Of a stretch of 64,000 nt of DNA, positions 8,416 through 17,531 are shown in pieces; position 1 is the stretch's first letter; each line of letters begins with the position of its first letter. The stretch is from Deltaproteobacteria bacterium (lineage in GTDB: Bacteria; Desulfobacterota; JAFDED01), in assembly GCA_019310535.1 (NCBI GenBank), contig JAFDED010000019.1:1-64000 (forward strand). Reading direction: 5' to 3'. The notes under the pieces are model-generated. The model was given only the letters and a program-made list of their open reading frames with translations. It did no database searches and was not told the DNA's origin. A program made the position numbers and the translations under genes.

Positions 8416-8555
8416 GGTTGTTGTTAACAGGTGTTACCCCAAAATTCTTTTTTTACGTACTGATGAATGCAAGGGATTAACATTCAAAGCATTTTGATAA
8501 ATCTGTGTGAATTATTGGGGAAACTCCTGTGTTGTTACCATGCGCAGAGATTATG

Positions 8556-8584
8556 TTGACTAAATTACTGTAAATTGGTACATT
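8556..8584 (+). promoter_or_regulatory. sigma-70 promoter for the PqqD-like operon
   Basis: TTGACT (8556-8561), 17-bp spacer, TACATT (8579-8584). The expected start of transcription is about 20 nt before ATG 8615. It is divergent from the radical SAM promoter in the same 346-bp intergenic region, which otherwise holds only tiny open frames (for example 15 codons from 8315 and 26 codons from 8401) with no clear ribosome binding site. Confidence 0.5.
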
Positions 8585-8614
8585 ATATCCAATCTAACGG
8601 TATTCAAAAAATGG

Positions 8615-9058
8615 ATGCCAGCTTTGAGCAGAAAAAATACCTCTACATCCAATGAAAACATAATCCTGTCGGAAGTTACGAGCGATTCGTTCACTCGGGA
8701 GCAGGCTCTCAATGCCGTGCCCGTCAGGAACGAAGCGGTCAATACCCAATACGGAGATAATGAGGAGGCGATTCTTACGTTCTACGTGCAGCAAAGGGGA
8801 TGGCTTGTTTCAATGCTGCGTTTTCTCGGGAAACCGGATACCATTTCCATGCAGAAAAGGCTCCAGTTAGACGAGATCGGTACCTTGATCTGGCAGCTCT
8901 CTGACGGGAAAACCAGCGTACTCGATATGATTGATCTTCTTTGCGATCGCTACCGTCTCCACAGAAAAGAAGCGGAGAAATCGTTGCTTGCATTTTTACG
9001 AATGCTTGGTGAACGCGGGTTGATAGCAATGGAGCTGAAATCTTTACACGGTTCTTAA
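8615..9058 (+). CDS. PqqD-like (RiPP recognition element) protein
   Basis: 147 residues. The C-terminal part (about 83-139), beginning RLQLDEIGTLIWQL and followed by a helical segment, matches the PqqD winged-helix fold that binds leader peptides of ribosomally made peptides or recruits substrates to radical SAM enzymes. The first 50 residues are unrelated and polar. Residues about 50-80 match the linker seen in PqqD proteins encoded beside FtsX permeases. It starts the + strand operon, with the FtsX permease only 3 bp downstream. A role in handing a peptide to the exporter encoded next, or to the divergent radical SAM enzyme, is inference. Confidence 0.75.
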   Translation: MPALSRKNTSTSNENIILSEVTSDSFTREQALNAVPVRNEAVNTQYGDNEEAILTFYVQQRGWLVSMLRFLGKPDTISMQKRLQLDEIGTLIWQLSDGKTSVLDMIDLLCDRYRLHRKEAEKSLLAFLRMLGERGLIAMELKSLHGS

Positions 9059-9061
9059 AAA

Positions 9062-9748
9062 ATGCCCGAAACCTCCCCACTGACCAGACAGCAGATTCGA
9101 ACTCGTATGCGACTCCCGTGGAGTATGGTGCTGAAAATCGCCATGGCCTCATTTCAGCATCGACGAATGCGCACCCTCATCACCATTCTCTCCCTCAGCC
9201 TGGCCATTGCGTTCCTTTCGTACACCCTGGTTTGCGCTGAGCTGGCCCGCTGCCTTCGGGAAACCGGCAACAAGCAGGTCATCTCAAAACTGGATCGAAT
9301 GGGATACGAAGTCGAGTCCGCCCCCGAAGGTCAGCCAGTTCTTCTGTCTAAAAAGATATGGATTGTGGCGCTCTCCCTGCTGGTCTGTGTTGTCGGCATC
9401 ATCAACACTCAACTCATGTCTGTCATGGAACAGTACCATGTGATAGGCACCATGAAGTGCCTGGGCGCATTGGATTCTATAATTTTCCGCATTCTCACCA
9501 TGGAGGCATTGATTCAGGGTCTGATGGGGTCAGTCAGTGGAGTCATCGTCGGTGTAGCGCTGGCTTTTGTTAACTTCTCCGTACCTTTCGGTTCATACCT
9601 CTATCAAAATTTAGACATACTATCTCTGACAATGTGGTTTAGTGTGTCAGTGCTGGTTGGTTGTGCGCTTTCGTTCATCGGGGTTGCCTATCCGGCGATT
9701 ATCGTGGCTCGTATGCAGCCCACGGAAGCCTTGCGTGTTGACCGCTGA
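9062..9748 (+). CDS. short FtsX/MacB-type permease
   Basis: 228 residues with four membrane segments (about 38-58, 97-120, 143-168, 187-215) in the FtsX arrangement, ending with the family's PTEALRVDR-like coupling tail. The extracytoplasmic region between helices 1 and 2 is only about 38 residues, against around 200 in MacB or LolC, so the periplasmic substrate-handling domain is missing and this is a minimal subunit. It probably pairs with the ATPase at 9790 and the giant permease at 10588 as an asymmetric complex like LolCDE. It starts 3 bp after the PqqD-like gene. Confidence 0.8.
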   Translation: MPETSPLTRQQIRTRMRLPWSMVLKIAMASFQHRRMRTLITILSLSLAIAFLSYTLVCAELARCLRETGNKQVISKLDRMGYEVESAPEGQPVLLSKKIWIVALSLLVCVVGIINTQLMSVMEQYHVIGTMKCLGALDSIIFRILTMEALIQGLMGSVSGVIVGVALAFVNFSVPFGSYLYQNLDILSLTMWFSVSVLVGCALSFIGVAYPAIIVARMQPTEALRVDR

Positions 9749-9789
9749 CCCCATTCCACCCTAACGTGCATATGAAAGGTAGTCCATGT

Positions 9790-10545
9790 ATGGAAACGGA
9801 TCACATTGTCATCCGCGTGAGTAATCTGGCCAAGGAGTATATCATGGGCAAGACGGTTCTCCATGCCCTTCGGGGGATCGACCTTGTTGTAAGGAGTGGA
9901 GAATACATTTCTATTATGGGGCCATCCGGTTCGGGCAAGTCCACCCTTTTTAATATGATCGGGGGGCTTGATCGGCCCACAAGAGGTCAGGTTTTTATTG
10001 ACGAGGTGGACATTTCACAACTGGACGCGTATGAACTGGCTTGGCTTCGATGCCGTAAGGTCGGGTACATCTTTCAAACCTTTAACCTGATTCCCGTGAT
10101 GACGGCTCTTGAAAACGTCACCCTCCCAATGATCTTCGGCGGTGCCCAGTTGCAAGAGGCCAACTCCAGGGGGATAGAACTGCTTGAACGGGTAGGGTTG
10201 GGTGATCGGATCCACCATAAACCCTCTGAACTCTCTGGAGGCCAGCAGCAGAGGGTGGCCATAGCGCGGGCTCTGGCCAACTCACCATCTATCGTCCTGG
10301 CCGACGAACCGACCGGAAACTTAGACCTCTCAACAGGAGAAGAAATCATCAACCTCCTCAAGGCGATGAGCATGGACACAGGGGTCACCATTGTTTCCGC
10401 AACCCATGACATGAAAATGCTGGCTGTTTCTGATCGGGTGATCTGGATCCGTGATGGGAAAATCGAGAATATAGAGAAACGCGAGAAACTCAGCATCTCC
10501 GTGGGACAAGTTCAGCCCAGGCCTGATTGGCCTGGTCATGCATGA
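9790..10545 (+). CDS. ABC transporter ATPase, LolD/MacB type
   Basis: 251 residues from ATG 9790, with Walker A GPSGSGKST at 44-52, a Q-loop in IFQTFNL, signature LSGGQQQR, Walker B IVLADEPTGNLD and an H-loop histidine in SATHD. The DEPTGNLD sequence and the overall length are typical of ATPases that drive FtsX-fold mechanotransmission complexes (LolCDE, MacAB, FtsEX) rather than importers. GTG 9766 and ATG 9772 are possible earlier starts, but only ATG 9790 has a plausible AAAGGTAG site. It sits between its two likely permease partners. Confidence 0.88.
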   Translation: METDHIVIRVSNLAKEYIMGKTVLHALRGIDLVVRSGEYISIMGPSGSGKSTLFNMIGGLDRPTRGQVFIDEVDISQLDAYELAWLRCRKVGYIFQTFNLIPVMTALENVTLPMIFGGAQLQEANSRGIELLERVGLGDRIHHKPSELSGGQQQRVAIARALANSPSIVLADEPTGNLDLSTGEEIINLLKAMSMDTGVTIVSATHDMKMLAVSDRVIWIRDGKIENIEKREKLSISVGQVQPRPDWPGHA

Positions 10546-10587
10546 TAGATTGAATTTTTTCCGGCAGCCTGGTGAGGACATTCCACC

Positions 10588-13500
10588 GTGAAAGCAGCTA
10601 GAGTTATGACCGCTTGCCCGCGAATTATGTGGGCAGCACCAATGGCCTTTGGAGCCTTGCTGCTTACAACCATTTTCTTTTGTAATTCCAGGCCCGCCGT
10701 TGCCTCTTATGAGGGATCGATAGAAAGGCCTCCCATCGCGTCGATTCCGGACCGGGTGACCGGCACCCAGGGGGCGGATAAAGCCGCCCGGCTCATTGGC
10801 GAGGAGTTTGAGGCAGCCGGTCTTCAGGATGTGGACGTCCATGAATACATCCCTCCTATTCCTGTGGACGAGGGCAGCGAGATAAGCCTTCGTGGCGATG
10901 GGCAATCTGTTACCTTATTTCCGCTCTTTCCCAACCTTGTAACCACTTCCACCACGCCTCCCGGTGGGGTTGAAGGGCCGTTGATTTACGCCGGGGAAGG
11001 GCGGCTGGCTGATTTTAATGGAAAAGGAGTGGAGGGGACTGTTGTCCTCATAGACGCCGGCGCAGGGTCCAATTGGACAAATGTACCCATGCTGGGTGGG
11101 AAGGGCGCCATATTTATCGGAGACCCGGGCAGCCGCCTCCGCCTTGAAGACGCCATCGATCCCACGCCGCTCACTTTTCCGCGATTCTGGATGGATGCAA
11201 AACAGGCTCAACAGTTGTATCCGCAAGCTTTCGACTCCCGATCCGAGACTGTGCCGCTCCGTGTTCAAATTCGCTCCAAGGTGACCTGGCGAAACAGGAT
11301 CGGCCGCAATGTTTACGGCCTTTTACCCGGGGTTAATCCCCACCATGAAAATGAACTGGTAATCGTAGATGCTTTTTATGATGCAACGCCCCTGGTGCTG
11401 GGCCGCACGCCGGGGGCCGATGAAGCCGCCAGTGCGGAAGCGCTGCTGAGCATAATGCAGCATCTCGTGAAAAAACCTCCCGGTCGATCAGTCCTCTTTT
11501 TGGCCACCTCCGGCCATGCCCAGGCCCTCCACGGCATGCGTGAATTTGTCTGGGCTGTCATCACTAAGCCCAAGCAATTCCATAATGATAAAAAGCGTTT
11601 GGTCAAAAAGATCCAAGAGATGAAGAATCTGCTCAAAGCTATCCGGTCCGGTAAAATCAGCTTTAATCAACAAGATGCATTGGGACAGTCATACCGGACT
11701 TACATGGGCCAAGCCATCAAAAATCGTGCGGATGACCTATCCAACCAGATCAGACACCTTCGCATGGTTTCAGGGAATGCACCCAACGATGAGCGGCTTC
11801 GCTCTCTCCTGGAACAGCATCAGATACTGCGGCGGATCAGCTTGGTGGGGGGCTCGCGACCGATATCTGATGAATCACGTGCGGCGCTTTCACGGATCGA
11901 GAAAGAAGTGGAGGTCAGCCTTGAATCCATGCTTGAAGAAGCCCGCCTTCAGTTGAAAGCACTTGAGTCCACCCTGAGATTGAAGGAAAAGCTGAAATCT
12001 TACAAAATAAAGGCTGTTCTTTCCCTGCATCTCTCCTCCGGCAGCAGGGGGCTGGGAGCTTTTTCACACGGATGGTTCTATAACAGGCGGGACACCGCGG
12101 CGGACCGGGAAGCCTTTACCAGCCTGTCAAATTTGCTGGATAAACTCATTCAGAAGATCGATGGTAAACAGGCAGCCCTGGTGAACGCCTTGCAGCCTGC
12201 GGCCCGCCGCAATTGGAGGAGCTATCTGGGCGGAGAACCGTTTTTTAACAGTGAGGTGGCTGTATTGGGTGGATTGCTGGGGGTCACCTTCGCGACCACC
12301 GATGATGTGCGGCTTCGATGGGGAACGCCTTCAGACGGAATTTCCAGCGTGAGATACGATTACCTGGAACCTCAGGTCAGATTGCTTAAGGTCATCCTTC
12401 CCCGCATTATCGACGCGGACTCCAGGGTCTTTAAATCAAAACCCCGCAAGGCCTTTTCCGTGTTGGAAGGGACCGCAAAATTTATCCGGGCGGGGGAACT
12501 TTTCCCTGATCGGCCAGGAAGGGGTGCAATTGTCACAGCCTCCCACGGAAAACCAATCATGAAGACCGCAGTGGACTGGGAAGGGGAGTTTAAGATAAAA
12601 GGCGTGGCCAGTAAAAAAGTGGTCTATGAGAAGGTCCTTATAGAACTGTTTGGCCTCAATGAGGAGGACGGACGGATCCACTGGGCCGTCATCAAGGAAA
12701 GGACCGGAAAAAGCAACTACCGGGTGAAGGTCAAAAAACGCAGGCAGAGGATTTCCTTGATCCTCTTTCCAACGCGGGCGTCCACATCTTTTTCCGCCCT
12801 GAGCCCTCGGGATTTCAGCTATCTGCGCAAAATGCACCTCCTGGATGCCCGACGTGAATCCCGTCCTCTGCGGAATTGGTATAGCCGCGTGGATACTCTT
12901 CGATCAACGTATATTACCACCTATCTGGAGGAAGGAACCCCTTACAAGGTCATCCTTTCGGACAATTTCCTGTCAAAAAAGCTGCTCCTTCTTAATGGGA
13001 GTCCAGAGCATCCTGAGGGAGATGGTTTCATAATTGATAAGTTTCCCACCATACCGTTCACTCCGTACCAGGTGGCCTCAGACATGTGGAAACTGGGGCA
13101 GTTGCGGCTTAGGAATCTGGAGGAGAAAGGGATCAAGAACCCGCGGGTGGAGAAATTGCACACTGAGGCCGGCAGGAAGCTGGAACGATCCAGATATCTC
13201 CTGGCCCAGAGGATTTACAGCGGTTTTATAGAGGCAGCGCGATCCGCCTGGGCTTTTGAGATCCAGGTTTACAACGAATTGATGAGAATTCAGCAGGATG
13301 TTCTTGTGGGTGTCCTGTTTTATATAGCTTTATTTTTTCCTTTCGCATACTGCATCGAACGGCTTCTTTTTGGCTTTTCAGATATTAGGAAGCGCATAAT
13401 CGCATTTGTGTGCATCCTTTTGGCCACCATCTGGATTGTTAAGAGCGTGCACCCCGCTTTTGAAATGACATACAGCCCGGCGATGGTGATCCTCGCCTTT

Positions 13501-15423
13501 TTTGTAATGGCTCTGTCATTGATTGTATCGCTTATTATCTTCATTCGTATGGAAGACGAGGTAGCCGATCTGCATCGGCAGGCCCTGCACATAAAAGTGT
13601 CAGAAGTGAAAAAAAGCAAAGCATTTGCAGCGGCTTTTTCACTGGGCGTCTCCAACCTCAAACGGCACAAGGCGCGTACCGCTCTGACTTGTCTTACACT
13701 GGTGATCCTCACCTTTACGATTATGTCGTTCACTAACATTAAGACACTCAAGAAGAACTGGAAAGTAGAGGTCTCTTCTGATGCTCCATACAAGGGGATG
13801 CTGGTGAGGTCATTCCTGTGGAACCCCTTTCCTGAGAAAAGCTTCCAGGACATTGGAGACGCTCTGGGTGAGAAAGGGCGCGTGTTCGCCCGGGCCTGGT
13901 TGGGCCAGGGGAATTTAAACTGGATTGTGCGCGTGAATATCCACAATCCGCGCAATGGCGGGACTTTCACCGCCGAGGGGCTTCTGGGCATGGAGGCGGC
14001 CGATGCAGCGGCCTCTCATCTGGAAAAAATCGTCCAAAAAGGTCAGTGGTTTGGGGGTGACACACCCCATTCCCTATTGTTGCCTCGGACCGCTGCCGAA
14101 AAGCTCGGAATAGATGCCAATAATTTGCCGGGTGCAACGGTATCCATATTGGGCACGGAATTTCGTGTGGCCGGGATTTTTGACGAGTCGGAACTGGATG
14201 CCTGGTTCGACCTCGATGGTGAACCCTTGACACCCGTTGTTTATCCTGTGCAGCGGAAGGAAGAACTGACCCCGGTTGAAGTGGAGGCCATGCAGGAAGG
14301 AGAAGACATCGGCTATGTCCGGGGACGATACCAGCATGTTCCCGGATCCAAGACGGTGATAATGCCCTTCTCCACCCTGCTGGGATTGGGAGGACAAATC
14401 CGGTCAGTTGTTTTTCATCCCCACAGATCCGACATGCTGGATGCAATGAGCGATTATTTGTTGGATAGGTTCTCTCTGCCTTTATTCATCGGCAGCGAGC
14501 AAGGATCGCAACTTGTGTATGCGTCCGATTCCATGCGATACCTGGGTGCGCCAAACGTTCTGATCCCGCTTCTTATCTCGGCTTTGATCGTTTTAAACAC
14601 CATGATCGGAGCTGTTTTCGGCCGCAGGCGTGAGATAGCGGTATATACGTCCGTTGGCCTGGCGCCCAATCATATTGGCTTTTTATTCGTCACCGAAGCG
14701 TTGGCGTTGGGCATAATCAGCGTTACCGCGGGATATTTGCTGGCCCAGGGGATAGCGGGTTTTCTGACGAACATGGGGATGCTTGGGGGTATTACATTGA
14801 ATTATTCGTCCAAGGCGGGAGTGGCTTCCATGGTGCTTGTTTTGTCCACAGCAGTCCTTTCAACCCTGTACCCGGCCAGGATGGCTTCGCAAATTGCCAT
14901 ACAGGATGTCAGCGCCCGTACTGAACTTCCTCCGCCCACAGGAGACCGTATCCATATCCTGATGCCCTTTATCATGCACCAGTGGGAGTGGGTTGGGCTG
15001 GCTGGATATCTGGAAGACTTTTTTCTGTCCCGCAAGGATCTGTCTCATGGCGTGTTCTCGGTCGAAGATGCACGCTTCGTTTCCCTGTGTCAGTTTCCGT
15101 GTGGAACGGGCTGTAACCGCGAAGCCTGCTTCCAGTTGCTCGGTCGGGTCTGGCTGGCTCCTTTCGATTTCGGGGTCAAACAAAATGTAACGGTCGTCCT
15201 TTGTCCCTCGAAAACCGAATCGGGCTTTCTTGAGGTCAAGATCGATCTTGAGCGTTTGTCCGGTGAGAAACAAACCTGGATTCGCACAAATCAAGTTTTC
15301 TTATACATGATTCGCAAGCATCTCCTGATCTGGAGGTCCGTGGATGATGAGGCAAAACGGGAATACGCAAACCGGTTGACGGCCGCCCTGGCTGATGCAA
15401 AAAGATTCGGGGTCAAATGTTAA
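10588..15423 (+). CDS. giant fusion: degenerate M28 peptidase-like domain + FtsX permease
   Basis: 1611 residues. An N-terminal signal/anchor (about 14-40) precedes an M28-like peptidase region with a PA-like insert (about 130-185) and core (about 252-320). The zinc-site motifs are altered: the usual H-x-D is AFYDA (F263 where His is expected), D278 of GADEA is kept, and the catalytic Glu pair is SGHAQ (H310-A311-Q312). It is therefore probably a pseudopeptidase that binds peptide. A coiled-coil-rich region (about 330-480) and a long extracytoplasmic region follow, then membrane helices near 905-985, a second FtsX module with one helix near 1035 and three at about 1325-1432, and a soluble C-terminal domain (about 1450-1611). 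M28-FtsX fusions occur in related operons; the family function is not established. It ends in a terminator-like inverted repeat. Confidence 0.75.
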   Translation: MKAARVMTACPRIMWAAPMAFGALLLTTIFFCNSRPAVASYEGSIERPPIASIPDRVTGTQGADKAARLIGEEFEAAGLQDVDVHEYIPPIPVDEGSEISLRGDGQSVTLFPLFPNLVTTSTTPPGGVEGPLIYAGEGRLADFNGKGVEGTVVLIDAGAGSNWTNVPMLGGKGAIFIGDPGSRLRLEDAIDPTPLTFPRFWMDAKQAQQLYPQAFDSRSETVPLRVQIRSKVTWRNRIGRNVYGLLPGVNPHHENELVIVDAFYDATPLVLGRTPGADEAASAEALLSIMQHLVKKPPGRSVLFLATSGHAQALHGMREFVWAVITKPKQFHNDKKRLVKKIQEMKNLLKAIRSGKISFNQQDALGQSYRTYMGQAIKNRADDLSNQIRHLRMVSGNAPNDERLRSLLEQHQILRRISLVGGSRPISDESRAALSRIEKEVEVSLESMLEEARLQLKALESTLRLKEKLKSYKIKAVLSLHLSSGSRGLGAFSHGWFYNRRDTAADREAFTSLSNLLDKLIQKIDGKQAALVNALQPAARRNWRSYLGGEPFFNSEVAVLGGLLGVTFATTDDVRLRWGTPSDGISSVRYDYLEPQVRLLKVILPRIIDADSRVFKSKPRKAFSVLEGTAKFIRAGELFPDRPGRGAIVTASHGKPIMKTAVDWEGEFKIKGVASKKVVYEKVLIELFGLNEEDGRIHWAVIKERTGKSNYRVKVKKRRQRISLILFPTRASTSFSALSPRDFSYLRKMHLLDARRESRPLRNWYSRVDTLRSTYITTYLEEGTPYKVILSDNFLSKKLLLLNGSPEHPEGDGFIIDKFPTIPFTPYQVASDMWKLGQLRLRNLEEKGIKNPRVEKLHTEAGRKLERSRYLLAQRIYSGFIEAARSAWAFEIQVYNELMRIQQDVLVGVLFYIALFFPFAYCIERLLFGFSDIRKRIIAFVCILLATIWIVKSVHPAFEMTYSPAMVILAFFVMALSLIVSLIIFIRMEDEVADLHRQALHIKVSEVKKSKAFAAAFSLGVSNLKRHKARTALTCLTLVILTFTIMSFTNIKTLKKNWKVEVSSDAPYKGMLVRSFLWNPFPEKSFQDIGDALGEKGRVFARAWLGQGNLNWIVRVNIHNPRNGGTFTAEGLLGMEAADAAASHLEKIVQKGQWFGGDTPHSLLLPRTAAEKLGIDANNLPGATVSILGTEFRVAGIFDESELDAWFDLDGEPLTPVVYPVQRKEELTPVEVEAMQEGEDIGYVRGRYQHVPGSKTVIMPFSTLLGLGGQIRSVVFHPHRSDMLDAMSDYLLDRFSLPLFIGSEQGSQLVYASDSMRYLGAPNVLIPLLISALIVLNTMIGAVFGRRREIAVYTSVGLAPNHIGFLFVTEALALGIISVTAGYLLAQGIAGFLTNMGMLGGITLNYSSKAGVASMVLVLSTAVLSTLYPARMASQIAIQDVSARTELPPPTGDRIHILMPFIMHQWEWVGLAGYLEDFFLSRKDLSHGVFSVEDARFVSLCQFPCGTGCNREACFQLLGRVWLAPFDFGVKQNVTVVLCPSKTESGFLEVKIDLERLSGEKQTWIRTNQVFLYMIRKHLLIWRSVDDEAKREYANRLTAALADAKRFGVKC

Positions 15424-15503
15424 AGGTTCAAGGAAATTGCATAGAAGGGAGTCATGGAGAGCATATTCAAGCTTCCTTTCTCCTTAAACCTTGAACATTT
15501 TTC
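15416..15503 (+). terminator. long imperfect inverted repeat after the giant permease gene
   Basis: The arms 15417-15434 and about 15482-15500 are complementary at most positions (GGTTCAAGG at 15425-15433 pairs with the CCTTGAAC region), and the right arm runs into a short T tract (ATTTTTC). It overlaps the stop codon of the 1611-residue gene. It could act as a partial terminator that lowers expression of the two membrane proteins downstream, or be an interspersed repeat. Confidence 0.45.
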
Positions 15504-15551
15504 TCCTGCCCATCAGGTAGTCGCAGTGCAAGGGGGAGAGAGAAGGATGTT

Positions 15552-17525
15552 ATGGAAAAAGTGACAATGCGCTCTGTGGTACTGGGCGCGGCAATGGTGG
15601 TGGTGCTGTGCTGGTTTACACCTGAGAACAATATCCGACTGGAAAACACCCCGCTGGGGGGAGGGTACTTTCCCCTGGCACCTTTTGTGCTTTTGCTTTT
15701 TCTTGCAGTGATTTACAACCCCCTGTTCGGCCGTTTGCTACCGCGGTTGCAGCTGAATTCCGCTGAGTTGTTGATTATATGGATCATGACTACTCTGGCT
15801 TCCGGAATCCCTTACCGGGGGCTGCTACGGAACTTTTATCTCAATATTACCACACCTTTTTATTATGCGACGGGGTCCAATATGTGGGCCGAAAAGATTC
15901 AGCCCTTTGTGCCCACAAGTCTGGTCCCTCGAGATCCACAAACGATCCAGGGACTTTACAGAGGCCTTGAGATGGATCCCTCCACCGGCCTGCTGCTGCG
16001 CCTCCAGGCCATTCCCTGGAGTCAATGGCTGGTCCCTCTTGCCGTGTGGAGCTTGTTTGTGCTGTTGTGCTACGGCATGTTCCTATGCATGGTCGCTCTC
16101 CTGAGCCAACAGTGGGTGGTGAATGAAAACCTCAACTTTCCATTGCTCCAGATACCGATGGATGTGGCCGATTCCAGCCGGGAAGGAAAGCTGCTCGGTT
16201 TTCTGACCAACCGGTTTTTGCTTGCAGGTGTGGCCATACCCGTATTTCTCCATCTTATTAATGGACTTTACGTTTACTTTCCCGTTATTCCACAGATTCC
16301 CACCCTGGTGCTGATGAAGCCGTATTTCCCCAGAACCGGACTGCTGGAAGGCTTTAGCACATTGCGGGTCTATTTTTTTCCCGCGTTCATTGGATTTGCG
16401 TTTCTGACACCGCGCCAATTGTCCCTCTCCTTTTGGTTTTTTTACCTGCTCGGCAAGTTATTGCAGGGGCTGCTGCCTTTGGTGGGTCTGGAGGCGCCGC
16501 CGGCTGTCATGGGTCCCACCTTTGACCCGGAACTGGAGCGCCCCGAGGCTTTCCAGACAATAGGCGCATTAATAGTTACTTTTGGATTTCTGCTTTACCT
16601 TGCGCGTGATCACCTGAGGCGGGTGGGAGCGTCCATTCTGGGGCGAAACAATGTTGAATCACAGGTCGTTTCGCTGATATCACCCCGGTTGTCGGCTCTG
16701 GGTCTTTTGATCTGCTTCAGTGGGCTGGTCGCCTGGTGCCTGAAGTTCGGGATGTCGGTCTGGATCGCGGTCATGCTACTGGCCCTCTTTTTCGTCATAC
16801 ATCTGGTAGTGGCGCGGGTGATCTGCCAGGGCGGGCTTGCCCTGTTTACCCTGACCGTGGCCCCCCTGGATGGTATCCTGGGTTTCCTGGGCTCCAAAAT
16901 ATTTGCGGCCAGGGAATTTGTGCTCACGGTAATGATCCAGAAAATCCTGTTCATGGATTTTCGCGAAGCCCTGATGCCTTCCATGATGCACGCCGCCAAA
17001 CTGGCGGAACGGATACGCGGACGCCGCATCCTCTTGCTGGGAGTAACCCTGAGCATCGCACTTGGCCTGGTGGTGTCTTACGCCTCCGTGCTTACTCTTT
17101 TTTACACCCACGGTATCAACCAGTTACGGGACCAGGAGGCTGTACAAAGCACGCTGTTGGTGTATGACACCATGGATCGAGTCGTGTCTGATCCGCAGCC
17201 TCCCAGGAAATGGCCATTTGTCTTTGGCCTGTCCGGGGCCTGCGCGGCTCTGGTAAATATACTTTTTTATCACCGATTTTATTGGTGGCCGTTGCATCCC
17301 CTGGGATACTTGACTATGTATAGTTGGGCCATGAAGAGATTGTGGTTCAGCTATTTGCTGGGGTGGTTCTTTAACACGCTTACCCTCCGATACGGGGGAG
17401 CCATGTTTTTTAGAAAAGTTCGCTTCTTTTTTATCGGACTGATAATCGGAGATTTCCTGATGGGCGGGATATGGGGGTTGATCAGTATGTGGACTCGTGT
17501 ACAGTATATGGTTCTGCCGGGGTAG
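15552..17525 (+). CDS. polytopic membrane protein, OPT-like (DUF6785-type), first of a pair
   Basis: 657 residues with roughly twelve to fourteen hydrophobic segments and few charged loops. The N-terminal block with LNSAELLIIWIMTTLASGIPYRG is characteristic of a family (DUF6785/DUF6784) distantly related to oligopeptide (OPT) transporters. The start ATG 15552 follows a GAGAGAGAAGGA purine tract. The neighbour that starts 6 bp later has the same length and class, so the two probably form a heterodimer. With the peptide-linked genes upstream, a peptide or modified-peptide transport role is plausible but unproven. Confidence 0.72.
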   Translation: MEKVTMRSVVLGAAMVVVLCWFTPENNIRLENTPLGGGYFPLAPFVLLLFLAVIYNPLFGRLLPRLQLNSAELLIIWIMTTLASGIPYRGLLRNFYLNITTPFYYATGSNMWAEKIQPFVPTSLVPRDPQTIQGLYRGLEMDPSTGLLLRLQAIPWSQWLVPLAVWSLFVLLCYGMFLCMVALLSQQWVVNENLNFPLLQIPMDVADSSREGKLLGFLTNRFLLAGVAIPVFLHLINGLYVYFPVIPQIPTLVLMKPYFPRTGLLEGFSTLRVYFFPAFIGFAFLTPRQLSLSFWFFYLLGKLLQGLLPLVGLEAPPAVMGPTFDPELERPEAFQTIGALIVTFGFLLYLARDHLRRVGASILGRNNVESQVVSLISPRLSALGLLICFSGLVAWCLKFGMSVWIAVMLLALFFVIHLVVARVICQGGLALFTLTVAPLDGILGFLGSKIFAAREFVLTVMIQKILFMDFREALMPSMMHAAKLAERIRGRRILLLGVTLSIALGLVVSYASVLTLFYTHGINQLRDQEAVQSTLLVYDTMDRVVSDPQPPRKWPFVFGLSGACAALVNILFYHRFYWWPLHPLGYLTMYSWAMKRLWFSYLLGWFFNTLTLRYGGAMFFRKVRFFFIGLIIGDFLMGGIWGLISMWTRVQYMVLPG

Positions 17526-17531
17526 GGGACG

